Counted from the stretch's first letter, positions 10,022 through 18,950 are shown. The stretch is DNA of 64,000 nucleotides from Shimia sagamensis (GCF_900182745.1 NZ_FXTY01000003.1:434001-498000); one strand, 5' to 3'. Program-made: numbers and translations. Notes: generated by a model not told the origin, from the letters alone.

Positions 10022-11140
10022 ATGGCACATGACATCGATCCCGGTGGATTGAGCGAGTTTTCCGTGGTGTTCACGGACCGGTCCCTAAACCATATGTCCA
10101 AGACTTTTCAGCAGGTTATGCGGGATATATCCGACCTTCTGAAGGAGGTCTATAACGCTGAAGCGGTGGCCTTGGTGCCCGGTGGTGGGACCTATGGTAT
10201 GGAAGCTGTGGCGCGGCAGTTTGCGGCGGGGCAGAAAACGCTGGTGGTGCGGAATGGCTGGTTCTCCTACCGTTGGAGCCAGATTTTTGAGGCGGGCGGG
10301 TTTGCCGCGGAAAGTACTGTGATGAAGGCGCGGCAGACTGGGAACGGGGCCACTGCGCCGTTTGCGCCAGCGCCGATTGCGGACGTTGTGGCGGAAATTC
10401 ATAAGCAAAAACCGCAGGTTGTCTTTGCGCCACATGTGGAAACCAGCGCAGGTGTGATCTTGCCGGATGACTACATCAAAGCCATGGCTGAGGCCGCGCA
10501 TGAGGTTGGGGCCTTGATGGTTTTGGATTGCATTGCCTCTGGCTGTGTCTGGATCGACATGAAGGCGCTGGGTGTGGATGTGTTGTGCTCTGCACCGCAG
10601 AAGGGCTGGAGTGCGTCGCCGTCGGCTGGTTTGGTGATGATGTCGGATAAGGCTTTGGCGCGGTTGGAAAATACCACGTCTGATAGCTTTGCGCTCGATC
10701 TGAAAAAATGGCGTGACATCATGGTGGCCTATGAGAATGGCGGCCATGCCTATCACGCGACCATGCCAACGGATGCGCTGCGGGCGTTCCGCGATACGAT
10801 GCTGGAAACCAAAGAATACGGCTTTGACAAGCTACGTTTGGCGCAGTGGGCGCTGGGCGATGGTGTGCGTAACGTACTGAAAGAAAAAGGCATTCAGTCT
10901 GTTGCAGCGGAAGGTTTTGGCGCGCCGGGGGTGGTGGTGAGCTACACCAGTGATCCGGGGGTTCAGAACGGCAGCAAGTTTGCGGCTGAGGGTATGCAGA
11001 TTGCTGCCGGTGTTCCGTTGGCCTGTGATGAACCAGAAGGTTTCAAGACCTTCCGGCTTGGGCTGTTTGGGTTGGACAAATTGTACGACGTGGACGCGAC
11101 AATAAATCGTTTACGAAATGTGCTTGATACGGTGCTTTAG
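10022..11140 (+). CDS. class V PLP-dependent aminotransferase
   Basis: Protein of 372 residues of the alanine-glyoxylate / serine-pyruvate aminotransferase group of class V. The PLP-binding Lys lies in SAPQKGWSASPSAGLV (about residue 200), preceded by VLDCIASGC, which carries the Asp that contacts the PLP pyridine nitrogen, and the substrate region VPGGGTYGME near residue 55. The ATG at 10022 has AAGGAG at ideal distance; the frame upstream to 9962 is not needed. Likely role: transamination between a small amino acid and a 2-oxo acid such as glyoxylate or pyruvate. The exact substrate pair cannot be told. The two Lrp-type genes just upstream suggest amino acid-responsive control. Confidence 0.85.
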   Translation: MAHDIDPGGLSEFSVVFTDRSLNHMSKTFQQVMRDISDLLKEVYNAEAVALVPGGGTYGMEAVARQFAAGQKTLVVRNGWFSYRWSQIFEAGGFAAESTVMKARQTGNGATAPFAPAPIADVVAEIHKQKPQVVFAPHVETSAGVILPDDYIKAMAEAAHEVGALMVLDCIASGCVWIDMKALGVDVLCSAPQKGWSASPSAGLVMMSDKALARLENTTSDSFALDLKKWRDIMVAYENGGHAYHATMPTDALRAFRDTMLETKEYGFDKLRLAQWALGDGVRNVLKEKGIQSVAAEGFGAPGVVVSYTSDPGVQNGSKFAAEGMQIAAGVPLACDEPEGFKTFRLGLFGLDKLYDVDATINRLRNVLDTVL

Positions 11141-11141
11141 C

Positions 11142-11195
11142 ACGTCGGTATCGCGTCTGTATTACGACTGTTTTGCGGAGGTGGCGTTTTTGGCG
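11142..11195 (+). repeat. dispersed intergenic repeat, copy A
   Basis: A 54-bp sequence starting 2 nt after the aminotransferase stop. It matches copy B (43247-43300) at 37 of the first 42 positions and copy C (31951-32004) at 34 of 42. Common features are CGGTAT at the left, two related units of the type GCGTCTGTAT in tandem, TTTTG in the middle, and a GGAGGT core. Here the GGAGGT half also pairs with CCTCCG at 11199-11204 to form a stem, so this copy may double as a terminator. Confidence 0.75.
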
Positions 11196-11246
11196 CTGCC
11201 TCCGTTTCATTTTGGAGTTTGTTTTGCAGAAATAGCCGAATGGGGG

Positions 11247-11945
11247 CTAAATCGTCTTTGCGCGGCGCAGCACAATGTTGCTGTTTTGAGGCAATCCGTA
11301 GCGCACGGTCAGGGCAATCACTGCGAGGCTGATCGCTAACCAAAGGCCGCCCCAAAGAAGTGTGGAGCCGCCAATTTGTTCGGCCAGTATGCGGGCGTCA
11401 GAGCGCAAATGTGCGCGGCGGATGGTGTCGTCAAATATGTCGAGCGGCGCGTAGATCATGCTGCTGATGCCAATGGTGCGCAGGATCATGTCGTTGATCT
11501 CGCGGCTCATGTATCGGCTTGCCGCCAGCATGGCTGCGCCTGTCGCCAGTGTGAAGCCCAAGGCAAAGAGGTCGCGGACGTAGAAGGCGGCCACGGCTAG
11601 GGTGATTATGCCAAATCCTGCAAGGATTACGCGGTCCCAATGGGTGCGTAGGGCTAATACAAAAAGTGCGGCACCAATCAGCAGAGACCCGAGGTATCCG
11701 GCGGAGGTGATCCAGAACGGGCTGCCGCCGCGTGCGGTAACCAGACCGCCTTCGTTGGGGCTTACTGACAGGCTGAGGACTTCGCCTCCGGTTACGATCG
11801 CGGCGAGTGCATGGGATAGTTCATGCAAGAACACCGTGAGGATGCGCAGCGGCAATAACACATCGGTGTTCCAGAGGAGCGTGATCAGCAACGTCAGGGT
11901 TAGAAGCTGCCAATGGTTGGTGACAAACGTGTGGAGGGCGCGCAT
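11247..11945 (-). CDS. M50-like membrane metallopeptidase
   Basis: Multi-pass membrane protein of 232 residues with the zinc-binding signature HELSHALAA at about residue 41, at the end of a hydrophobic segment as in M50 (site-2-protease-like) peptidases. Five or six further hydrophobic segments follow. A second metal-ligand motif (NPDG type) is not evident, so catalytic activity is probable rather than certain. It follows the UbiH-type gene with a 3-nt gap and is probably cotranscribed with it. Substrate unknown; family members often act on membrane-bound regulators. Confidence 0.75.
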   Translation of the reverse strand: MRALHTFVTNHWQLLTLTLLITLLWNTDVLLPLRILTVFLHELSHALAAIVTGGEVLSLSVSPNEGGLVTARGGSPFWITSAGYLGSLLIGAALFVLALRTHWDRVILAGFGIITLAVAAFYVRDLFALGFTLATGAAMLAASRYMSREINDMILRTIGISSMIYAPLDIFDDTIRRAHLRSDARILAEQIGGSTLLWGGLWLAISLAVIALTVRYGLPQNSNIVLRRAKTI

Positions 11946-11948
11946 CGA

Positions 11949-13151
11949 TTAGCGCACGCCCAGCCCCATTTGCATCAGCGTTTTGCGGACAGGTCCAAGC
12001 GAATAGAGCGCGTTCAAGCCAAGTGCGCGGGCGTTGCGCAGCGGTTGGGCTTCGGCCATGGAGGCGCGGTTGAGCAGGTCGATGCCTTTCACGCGCAGTT
12101 TGACCTCGGTGAAGCGTTTGCGGTGGTAGCGCTCCAACATGCGGTCGCTGCCCAGATCAGCTGGGTCGGCCTTGGCCAGTTCCAAAAGAACCCGCATGTC
12201 GCCAAGGCTCATGTTCAGACCCTGCGCACCGATGGGTGGCACCACATGGGCGGCCTCCGCCACGAGGGCAAGGCGCTGACTGTAAAGCCGGTCTGCAGAT
12301 TGTGAAATGATGGGCCAGATGGTGCGGTTGGAGGCCAACGTGAGCGGGCCAAAAAGGGCACAGCTGCGCTCTGTCATTTCCGCTTCAAAGTCTGCCTTCT
12401 CCATGGTGAAGAGTTCTTGGGCCCGTGGGCCACGTTCCATCCAGACCAAGGCCGAGGAGGGCATGCCGTTGTGGTCCGGCAGGGGGACCAAGGTGAACGG
12501 GCCGCCTGAGCGGTGGATTTCGGTGGAGACATTGGCGTGCGGGATTGGGTGCGTCACGGCCAGCGCAAGCGCTTTTTGCCCGTAACGCGTGGTTTTGGTG
12601 CCGATGCCTGCGGCTTCGCGCATCGGGGAGTTGCGGCCATCAGCGGCAATCACCAGACGGGCGCGGGTTTGGCTGCCATCCGACAGGCCAACGCGGGCTT
12701 CATGTGTGCGGGTGAACAGCGTGGTGGTGCCACAGCCCATGCGCAGATCAACGTTGGGCAACTCTTCCAGGCGGGCGATCATTTCGCGACGCAGGAGCCA
12801 GTTGGGCAGGTTCCAGCCAAACGGCTGTTCAGAAATGTCGGAGGCGTCGAAGTCTTTCACGATGCGCGGCTCGGCCACTTCGCCACTAGCATCGACGATG
12901 CGCATGATTTGCAACGGCGCTGCGTGGGCGTCTAGACGTTGCCACAGGCCGGCGTCTTCAAGAAGAGTTCGGGCTGGTTGTAAGAAGGCGGTGGTGCGCA
13001 TGTCGGCGCCTTTGGCGTCCCGCTCTGTGATCGCGGGCGCAGGGTCGACACATTGCACGGAAAATCCAGCAGCGCCAAAAGCAGCGGCGGCAGTCAAACC
13101 GGCGATGCCGCCGCCGGAAATCAGGATGTCCACTTGGGTTGTCTCAGTCAT
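11949..13151 (-). CDS. UbiH/UbiF/COQ6-type FAD monooxygenase
   Basis: Flavoprotein hydroxylase of 400 residues, most likely acting on the ubiquinone ring. The N-terminal FAD loop is ILISGGGIAGLTAAAAFG (about residues 9-26); the middle has the DG motif IAADGRNSPMREAAG; the C-terminal FAD motif, usually GDAAH, reads AEAAHVVPPIGAQGLN here, so the family Gly-Asp is Ala-Glu. Roseobacter members often have Glu in this place, but the Ala is less usual. Which ring position it hydroxylates (UbiF, UbiH, UbiI or UbiL type) cannot be decided by eye. It lies between a small membrane protein gene and the M50-like gene on the same strand. Confidence 0.87.
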   Translation of the reverse strand: MTETTQVDILISGGGIAGLTAAAAFGAAGFSVQCVDPAPAITERDAKGADMRTTAFLQPARTLLEDAGLWQRLDAHAAPLQIMRIVDASGEVAEPRIVKDFDASDISEQPFGWNLPNWLLRREMIARLEELPNVDLRMGCGTTTLFTRTHEARVGLSDGSQTRARLVIAADGRNSPMREAAGIGTKTTRYGQKALALAVTHPIPHANVSTEIHRSGGPFTLVPLPDHNGMPSSALVWMERGPRAQELFTMEKADFEAEMTERSCALFGPLTLASNRTIWPIISQSADRLYSQRLALVAEAAHVVPPIGAQGLNMSLGDMRVLLELAKADPADLGSDRMLERYHRKRFTEVKLRVKGIDLLNRASMAEAQPLRNARALGLNALYSLGPVRKTLMQMGLGVR

Positions 13152-13213
13152 GGCAAAGGCCTCCTGCGCGGCACCTTACGCCTGGCTCAAACCAGTTCCA
13201 AGGGGATGAAGTG

Positions 13214-13420
13214 TCACCCTCGGGAAATCAGGATCAGAGCAAGATAAACCACGGGGACTAGGGCCACGGCGGGGATGTAGAGACCCGGTACGCCAAACAT
13301 GGCAATGGACGTGCCCCAGAGGGCAGCAATCAGCGCAATGAAGGACCAAACCCAGGTTTCTGGGCTGATTTTGGATGTGGTTTTGGTGGCGGGGATTTCA
13401 GATGCAGAGGCAAGGCTCAT
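13214..13420 (-). CDS. small two-helix membrane protein
   Basis: Protein of 68 residues. Residues 1-20 are polar, rich in Ser and Thr; then two closely spaced hydrophobic segments (about 23-41 and 44-65) separated by a Gly-Pro turn (VPGLY). No family recognised. It is upstream of the UbiH-type gene on the same strand with a 62-nt gap. The clean hydrophobic pattern and the codon use of neighbouring genes support it as real. Confidence 0.6.
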   Translation of the reverse strand: MSLASASEIPATKTTSKISPETWVWSFIALIAALWGTSIAMFGVPGLYIPAVALVPVVYLALILISRG

Positions 13421-13636
13421 GGTGGCAGTCCTTTACAGGGCCCGCGCCGGGGAGGGCGCAGGGGAACGGGGAGGATAACGCTATAAGATAGCACTGTGGG
13501 ACACGACACTGCCGCGCTTTCCCGATCCCTCAGATCTGTCAGAAAGGCTCTCCTGCCGCGCGGTTTAGATATTCATCTGGGCTGCATCTTTAAACCGGCA
13601 CCTTGTCGCACTGCGACCACATGCCCGACCCGACTT

Positions 13637-14281
13637 TTAGCGTAGTTTTGACAGAAAAGCCGTGAGATCGTCAGTGTGGAAATGGATGTGGTTGTGATCC
13701 AGCGGATCCGGGGCGACGTGCACAGTGCACATGCCCATGTCGTGAGGGGCCTGCAAATTGCGGGGATCGTCTTCGAACATGGCGGCGGATTTGGTTTCCA
13801 CGCCGTCTTTTGCAAAGATGGTTTCAAACGCGGCGCGTTCCGGTTTGGGCAGAAAGTTGGCGTGTTCAACGCCGTAGATGGCATCAAACAAACCATCCAA
13901 GCCGCGAGAGGCCAGCACACGTTCGGCATAAGGCGCGGTGCCGTTGGTATAGACAATGCGGCGGCCGGGCAGATCTTTGATGTATTGTGCCAGCAGGTGA
14001 TCGGGCTGCATGTGATCCAGCGAGATGTCGTGCACATCAATCAGGTAGGGTGCCGGATCAACATCATGCTCGCGCATCAGGCCGGTGAGCGTAGTGCCGT
14101 AGCGTGCCCAGTAGTCTTGGCGCAACTGATTTGCCTTGGGGCGATCTACGCCAAGGGCTCCCATCACATAGTTGGTCATCCGCACTTCGATCTGATCAAA
14201 CAGACGGGCTTCGGGCGGATACAGGGTGTTGTCGAGATCAAACACCCAAGTTGTGACATGTGAGAAAGACTGCTTTGGCAT
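13637..14281 (-). CDS. HAD-family pyrimidine 5'-nucleotidase
   Basis: Protein of 214 residues of the SDT1/pyrimidine 5'-nucleotidase branch of HAD phosphatases. Motif I is FDLDNTLYPPE (nucleophile Asp at about 15), motif II is VYTNGT, motif III has the Lys in LPKPE, and motif IV is MFEDDPRNL. The cap domain of helices lies between motifs I and II. The ATG at 14281 is chosen since it puts motif I near the N-terminus as usual; upstream frame to 14386 is rejected. Likely removes phosphate from UMP/CMP-type nucleotides. Divergent from the GntR regulator. Confidence 0.85.
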   Translation of the reverse strand: MPKQSFSHVTTWVFDLDNTLYPPEARLFDQIEVRMTNYVMGALGVDRPKANQLRQDYWARYGTTLTGLMREHDVDPAPYLIDVHDISLDHMQPDHLLAQYIKDLPGRRIVYTNGTAPYAERVLASRGLDGLFDAIYGVEHANFLPKPERAAFETIFAKDGVETKSAAMFEDDPRNLQAPHDMGMCTVHVAPDPLDHNHIHFHTDDLTAFLSKLR

Positions 14282-14407
14282 GAGGGTGTGATACGCGGCG
14301 GGGTGGTCTGGCGCAACGGGGAAAGAGTTTTCCCAGTGTGTCGTGGGGGTTGCATCAATTGGCGCAGCGCGTAGTCTGGCCTGCAAGACAATAAAGGACC
14401 GCGCCAG

Positions 14408-15046
14408 ATGTCGCAGACGACCCGCCCAAACAAAGACGCCTATACGCTGATTCTCGAAGCGATTGATGTGGGGGTGTACAAACCCGGTGACCGGTTGGTG
14501 GAGAGCGATTTGGCCGAGCGGTTTGGCATGTCGCGCACTCCCATCCGGGAGGCGTTGCAGCGGTTGGAAACCCAGTCTTTGTTGGCGCGGGACGGGCGCA
14601 GCTTGATTGTAAACTCACTGGATCACAACCAGATGGCGGAGCTGTATGTTGTCCGTGGTGAGCTGGAAGGGCTGGCAGCGAGACTGGCGGCGCATCACGC
14701 AACCAACGAAGAGGTGCGGGTGTTGCAGGACATGGTGGAGGCGGACAAGGCGCGGGTGGATGATCCCTCTGCGTTGGCACGCTCCAACCGGCGGTTTCAC
14801 AAGCAGATCCATCTGGCGAGCCACAACCGCTATTTGGTGCAGCAATTGGATCTGGTGCATCGCTCCATGGCGTTGATGGCAACCACGTCGATTGCTGTCG
14901 AAGGGCGCGGCGAAGACACGTTGGTGGAGCATCAGGCGATTGTCGATGCGATCACCGCGCGGGATGGCGATGCGGCGGATGCGGCGTTGCGGGCGCATAT
15001 TTCGACGGCGTTTGTGACGCGGTTGAAGCAGGAAAATTCAGAATAA
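14408..15046 (+). CDS. GntR family regulator, FadR/FCD subgroup
   Basis: Protein of 212 residues. Winged helix domain at about 8-75 (IGVYKPG-like start VGVYKPGDRLVE, then ERFGMSRTPIREALQRLE, the GntR recognition helix) and an all-helical FCD ligand-binding domain at about 85-205 with candidate metal-binding residues (RRFHKQIHLASHN). FCD members answer to small carboxylic acids. The target is unknown; neighbours are the divergent HAD gene (126-bp gap) and the glycosyltransferase gene, whose end it meets tail to tail with a 1-nt gap. Confidence 0.9.
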   Translation: MSQTTRPNKDAYTLILEAIDVGVYKPGDRLVESDLAERFGMSRTPIREALQRLETQSLLARDGRSLIVNSLDHNQMAELYVVRGELEGLAARLAAHHATNEEVRVLQDMVEADKARVDDPSALARSNRRFHKQIHLASHNRYLVQQLDLVHRSMALMATTSIAVEGRGEDTLVEHQAIVDAITARDGDAADAALRAHISTAFVTRLKQENSE

Positions 15047-15047
15047 T

Positions 15048-17015
15048 CTAGCTGTCGGCCTGTTTGGATTTGGTCGGTGCCGAGAGGTCGTGGTCGATGG
15101 CCTCGACGGTTTTGCCATGGCTGGTTTTGTCCCAGTAAAACGGGGCGACCAGCATTTCGACCAATCCTTTGTAGGCCGCAAGTGTGGCCAGCGGGAAATA
15201 CAGCCACATGGACAACACCCACGGATAGAGGCGGGGGCGGTTGCTGATGTGGGCGGCCGCGATCCAGAGGGCGCCGTTGGTGGTGCCTGACAGCAGAAGG
15301 GTTGTGACCAAAACCAGCATCGCGTTGTGGCTGAGAATGTCGGTCATCGGGTGAGGCAGGCCAAAGGCGGCCCCCCAAAGCAGCCAGAGAAACGGGGCCA
15401 AGAGAAACTGGCTGATGGTGCAGAGAAACAGCACTTGAAAGCCAAGAAACTGCCGAGGGCCAAGCTCACGCAGCAGTTGGCGGGGGCTGCGCATGTGCAC
15501 AAGGTAAGTTGCCATATACCCCTTGAGCCAGCGAGAGCGTTGCCTCACCCATGCAATGGGGCGGCAGTTGGCCTCTTCTTGTGTGATGGTGTTGATCAGC
15601 TCGGTCCGGTAGCCGCGACGGGCCAGGCGCATGCCCAAATCAGCGTCCTCGGTGACGTTGTGACTGTCCCAACCGCCTACCTCTTCGATCACTTCGCGGC
15701 GCAGAAACAGCGTGGTTCCCCCCAACGGCACCGGAAATCCAAGGCGGGTGAGGGTGGGTAACACCAGTCGAAACCACGCGGCATATTCGATGGCAAAGCA
15801 GCGAGAGAGCCAGTTGGTATAGGGATTGTAGTAATCCAGGACGCCTTGCAGGCAAGCCACATCTGGTGTGGCGTGGGCGAAGTGATAGGCGACATGTTCA
15901 AGTTGATCCGGGGCGGGGGCATCTTCGGCATCCCAAATGCCAATAATCTCACCTCGGCAAAATGGGAGTGCGTAGTTGAGGGCACGGGGTTTGGTGGTCA
16001 ATCCGGAGCCGGCGGGTACTTCGACCACACGCATCCATCGCGGCAAACGTGTGCGGGCGATGGTGTCTTGGGTGAGATTGTCATTTTCTTCGAGGACCAA
16101 CACCACGTCGAGTAAGGCGCGGGGATACGACAGGCGGGTTAGGCGGCGGATCAGTGCGGATGCAATTTCAGTTTCGTGTAACAGCGGCACCATCATAGAG
16201 ATGCGCGGAAGACGCGCGCGTCGGCCGTTGCGGGTGAGATGCGCCGGTAGTGTAAAGGGAGCCGCTGGGGTCCATCGCAGAGGTGGCACGGGAGGCGCGC
16301 GGCTGGTGGGCCATAGGTGGCGGAAAAGCGCAGCGACCCGGAGGCTTGTTGCTGCAATGAGGGTGACAACGGTCCACCATGTCAGCAGGTGGAGCCCCAT
16401 GTTTGGGATCGGGCATGCGGCAAAAAACAGTAAAAATGCCAAGCCGACCAGGAGGCATTTTTGCAGTGCGGCTTGTTTGGTGAAGCCGCGGCAACTGTCT
16501 CTGTCTGCCACCGAGGTTTCTGCGGCGTTGGTTAGAAAACGGCGATGGTGCAGGGTGAGGTGGTCCTGAAGTTGGCACTCGTCGGCGAGAGCAAATAAGA
16601 CGTCTTTTTGGTCATTGGGCAAGGCGGCACGCAGGTCGTCCAGATGGTCCGCGCGGCCGGTTACCAGAATGGCGGTTGTGCCAAGCTTGGCCCATGGCAG
16701 CACGCTGTGCTTGAGGCAAAATTCTGGTGTCAGCAGATCAGCGGTGTCTTTGGAAGGTGGTGTCCGTGCCAAATCCACCTGTCTGAGGTTGTTGCTGTGC
16801 GCTTTGAAGGCGTTGAGATCGGAGTCTGTCACCCAGCCTTGAGCCGCGAGAATTTCCGTGAGTGTGGCGTTCCATGAGGATTGACAGCGCAACGCAAAGA
16901 ATAGCTGCCACGGGGTCACCAACCCATAGTCGATTAAGGCGCGGGCCAATGGTAGACGCGCCTTGTCTTGGGGGGCGGATCGTCTGGGGTGTTCGTGAAG
17001 TTGTGTGGTGCCCAT
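15048..17015 (-). CDS. membrane family 2 glycosyltransferase with N-terminal GspE/MshE-like domain
   Basis: Protein of 655 residues. Residues about 15-160 look like the MshEN/GspE N-terminal domain often fused to such enzymes; two hydrophobic helices follow (about 180-225); the GT2 catalytic domain starts with MMVPLLHE, with IWDAEDAPAP (DxD-type), TEDADLGMRL (catalytic Asp) and RQRSRWLKGY (QxxRW) in processive cellulose synthase-like order; three or four C-terminal helices follow. This layout is like XagB-type polysaccharide synthases for adhesive exopolysaccharide. The ATG at 17015 is preferred over the GTG at 17024. A CtrA-type site lies 49-63 bp upstream, so cell-cycle or lifestyle control is likely. 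Confidence 0.82.
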   Translation of the reverse strand: MGTTQLHEHPRRSAPQDKARLPLARALIDYGLVTPWQLFFALRCQSSWNATLTEILAAQGWVTDSDLNAFKAHSNNLRQVDLARTPPSKDTADLLTPEFCLKHSVLPWAKLGTTAILVTGRADHLDDLRAALPNDQKDVLFALADECQLQDHLTLHHRRFLTNAAETSVADRDSCRGFTKQAALQKCLLVGLAFLLFFAACPIPNMGLHLLTWWTVVTLIAATSLRVAALFRHLWPTSRAPPVPPLRWTPAAPFTLPAHLTRNGRRARLPRISMMVPLLHETEIASALIRRLTRLSYPRALLDVVLVLEENDNLTQDTIARTRLPRWMRVVEVPAGSGLTTKPRALNYALPFCRGEIIGIWDAEDAPAPDQLEHVAYHFAHATPDVACLQGVLDYYNPYTNWLSRCFAIEYAAWFRLVLPTLTRLGFPVPLGGTTLFLRREVIEEVGGWDSHNVTEDADLGMRLARRGYRTELINTITQEEANCRPIAWVRQRSRWLKGYMATYLVHMRSPRQLLRELGPRQFLGFQVLFLCTISQFLLAPFLWLLWGAAFGLPHPMTDILSHNAMLVLVTTLLLSGTTNGALWIAAAHISNRPRLYPWVLSMWLYFPLATLAAYKGLVEMLVAPFYWDKTSHGKTVEAIDHDLSAPTKSKQADS

Positions 17016-17063
17016 ACCGTACACCTACTCGCCAAAATACCGTTTTAGCCTGTGCGTGTATGG

Positions 17064-17078
17064 TTAATGCAAAGTTAA
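17064..17078. promoter_or_regulatory. candidate CtrA binding site
   Basis: TTAA-N7-TTAA, followed by C (TTAATGCAAAGTTAAC), the full CtrA consensus of alphaproteobacteria. It sits 49-63 bp in front of the glycosyltransferase start, where a promoter is expected. Confidence 0.6.
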
Positions 17079-17118
17079 CGTATGGCGGGATTTCCGCCAT
17101 ACGTCTGGATTTCCAGAC
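17078..17118 (-). terminator. tandem hairpins after carA
   Basis: Two abutting perfect stems: ACGTATGGCGG / CCGCCATACGT (11 bp, 5-nt loop, 17078-17104) and GTCTGG / CCAGAC (6 bp, ATTT loop, 17103-17118). They lie 8 nt past the carA stop. No long T run follows on the minus strand, so they may act as a transcript end stabiliser or a weak terminator. Confidence 0.65.
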
Positions 17119-17125
17119 CTGTTAA

Positions 17126-18280
17126 TCAGGCGCGCGCAGCCATAGCGGCGGCGAAGTTCTCAAACAGGTAGAAGCTGTCTTGTGGACCCGGGGAGGCCTC
17201 CGGGTGGTGCTGTACGGAAAACACCGGACGGTCAGCCATGCGGATGCCGCAGTTGGACCCATCAAACAGAGACACATGCGATTCCACTACACCTTCAGGA
17301 AGGGACTGGCCGTCCACTGCAAAGCCGTGGTTCATCGAGGTGATTTCCACTTTGCCGGTGTCATGGTCTTTCACCGGGTGGTTGGCACCGTGGTGACCGT
17401 GGTTCATTTTGATGGTCTTGCCGCCCAGCGCCAGTGCCAGCATTTGGTGCCCAAGGCAGATGCCAAATACCGGAATGTTGGCTTTCAGAACGTCTTGGAT
17501 CATCGGCACCGCGTATTCACCGGTGGCGGCAGGGTCGCCTGGGCCGTTGGACAGGAACACGCCGTCTGGCTTGTGCGCGAGCACTTCTTCGGCGGTTGCG
17601 GTGGCTGGCAGCACAGTCACATCACAGCCCACGGAGGCAAGGCAGCGCAGGATGTTGCGTTTGGCACCAAAGTCGATGGCCACAACCTTGTGTTTCGGGT
17701 CGGCCAACTTGGGGTAGCCATCGGGCCAGGCCCAGCGCATTTCGTTCCAGTGGTAGCTTTGTGTGCAGGTGACTTCTTTGGCCAGATCAAGGCCTTCCAG
17801 CCCGGAGAACGCGCGGGCTTTGGCAACCAGCGCTTCTGTGTCAAAGTTGCCGTCCGGATCGTGCGCCAGGGCGACGTGAGGGGCGCCTTGTTGGCGGATC
17901 GCGCGAGTCAGGCGACGGGTGTCGACGCCGCCAATGGCGATGCGACCGCGGGAGGCCAGCCAGTCAGACAGGGTGTTCAAGGAGCGCCAGCTCGATGGGG
18001 TGGTGGGATCCCATTTCACCACCATGCCTGCCGCCACCGGATCGGCGGTTTCATCGTCCTCCGGGGTCACACCGGTGTTGCCGATGTGCGGGAAGGTGAA
18101 GGTCACAACCTGGCCAGCGTAAGATGGGTCGGTCATGATCTCCTGATAGCCAGTCATGGCGGTGTTAAAGCAGAGCTCCGCCACTGTTTCGCCGGTGGCG
18201 CCAAAGCCACGTCCGTAAAACAGGGTGCCATCAGCAAGAGCGAGGCAGGCGGTCGGGTGATCGGGGGTCGAGGCGGTCAT
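17126..18280 (-). CDS. carA: carbamoyl-phosphate synthase small chain
   Basis: Glutamine amidotransferase subunit that feeds ammonia to CarB for arginine and pyrimidine synthesis. It has 384 residues. The CarA-specific N-terminal domain is at about 10-150 (ADGTLFYGRGFGA, ETVAELCFNTAMTGYQEI). The class I GATase domain follows with the nucleophile in FGICLGHQML and the His/Glu pair in SVQHHPEASPGP. The ATG at 18280 has GGAG at correct spacing (GGAGACTCGCCC); the open frame to 18301 is not needed. carB is not in the window. Divergent from yqeY; the 182-bp gap between them must hold both promoters. Confidence 0.97.
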   Translation of the reverse strand: MTASTPDHPTACLALADGTLFYGRGFGATGETVAELCFNTAMTGYQEIMTDPSYAGQVVTFTFPHIGNTGVTPEDDETADPVAAGMVVKWDPTTPSSWRSLNTLSDWLASRGRIAIGGVDTRRLTRAIRQQGAPHVALAHDPDGNFDTEALVAKARAFSGLEGLDLAKEVTCTQSYHWNEMRWAWPDGYPKLADPKHKVVAIDFGAKRNILRCLASVGCDVTVLPATATAEEVLAHKPDGVFLSNGPGDPAATGEYAVPMIQDVLKANIPVFGICLGHQMLALALGGKTIKMNHGHHGANHPVKDHDTGKVEITSMNHGFAVDGQSLPEGVVESHVSLFDGSNCGIRMADRPVFSVQHHPEASPGPQDSFYLFENFAAAMAARA

Positions 18281-18462
18281 GGGCGAGTCTCCGGCTGGCA
18301 AATTGGCCGATCCATATGTCGGCGCGTCTCGGGCGTCAAGCAGATGTGTGATCTCAGTGACCCCTTATTTTAAAGGGCTTCTTCAAAAAATGCGATGGTT
18401 GCGAGTCGCTGGTCGTTTATATAAGGTCTCATGCTTATGTTTGACAGCAATTGGCAAGAAGA

Positions 18463-18930
18463 ATGGCACTTAGAGAAGACATCAACAGCGCGCTGAAACA
18501 AGCGATGCGTGACCGCGCAGCGGACCGGCTCTCCACTTTGCGCCTGATCATGGCCGCAATCAAGGACCGCGACATTGCGGCCCGTGGTGAAGGCGAAGAA
18601 GGTGGCGGTGTGTCCGATGCGGATATCCTGTCGATTCTCGCCAAGATGGTGAAGCAGCGCCAGGAAAGCGCACGCACCTACGAAGAAGGTGGGCGACTGG
18701 ATTTGGCAGAACGGGAACTATCCGAGATCACGATCATCGAAGAGTTTCTGCCCAAGCAGCTGGACGCAGACGAGATTGTCGAGGCCGTAAAAGTTGCTGT
18801 GGCAGAAGTTGGCGCAGAGTCCATTCGCGACATGGGCAAAGTGATGGGCGCGCTCAAGGCAAAGTACACTGGCCAGATGGATTTTGGCAAAGTGGGCCCG
18901 ATGGTGAAAGATCAGCTCGCCAACGGCTAA
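18463..18930 (+). CDS. GatB/YqeY domain protein
   Basis: Protein of 155 residues of the YqeY family, which matches the tail domain of the GatB amidotransferase subunit and is thought to bind tRNA. Seen: MALREDINSALKQAM, the long helical TLRLIMAAIKDRDIAAR, and the C-terminal bundle with IRDMGKVMGALK (the motif that ends GatB tails). The ATG at 18463 is chosen; a TTG lies 12 nt upstream. In alphaproteobacteria it often lies next to carA, as here, divergently. Function in the cell is not established. Confidence 0.92.
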   Translation: MALREDINSALKQAMRDRAADRLSTLRLIMAAIKDRDIAARGEGEEGGGVSDADILSILAKMVKQRQESARTYEEGGRLDLAERELSEITIIEEFLPKQLDADEIVEAVKVAVAEVGAESIRDMGKVMGALKAKYTGQMDFGKVGPMVKDQLANG

Positions 18931-18950
18931 GAGCCACATTGGATTTTTTA

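Noticed and set aside
17180-18373. 397-codon plus-strand open frame opposite carA
   Set aside because: Antisense of carA, whose motifs are complete; the product is of biased composition and has no motif.
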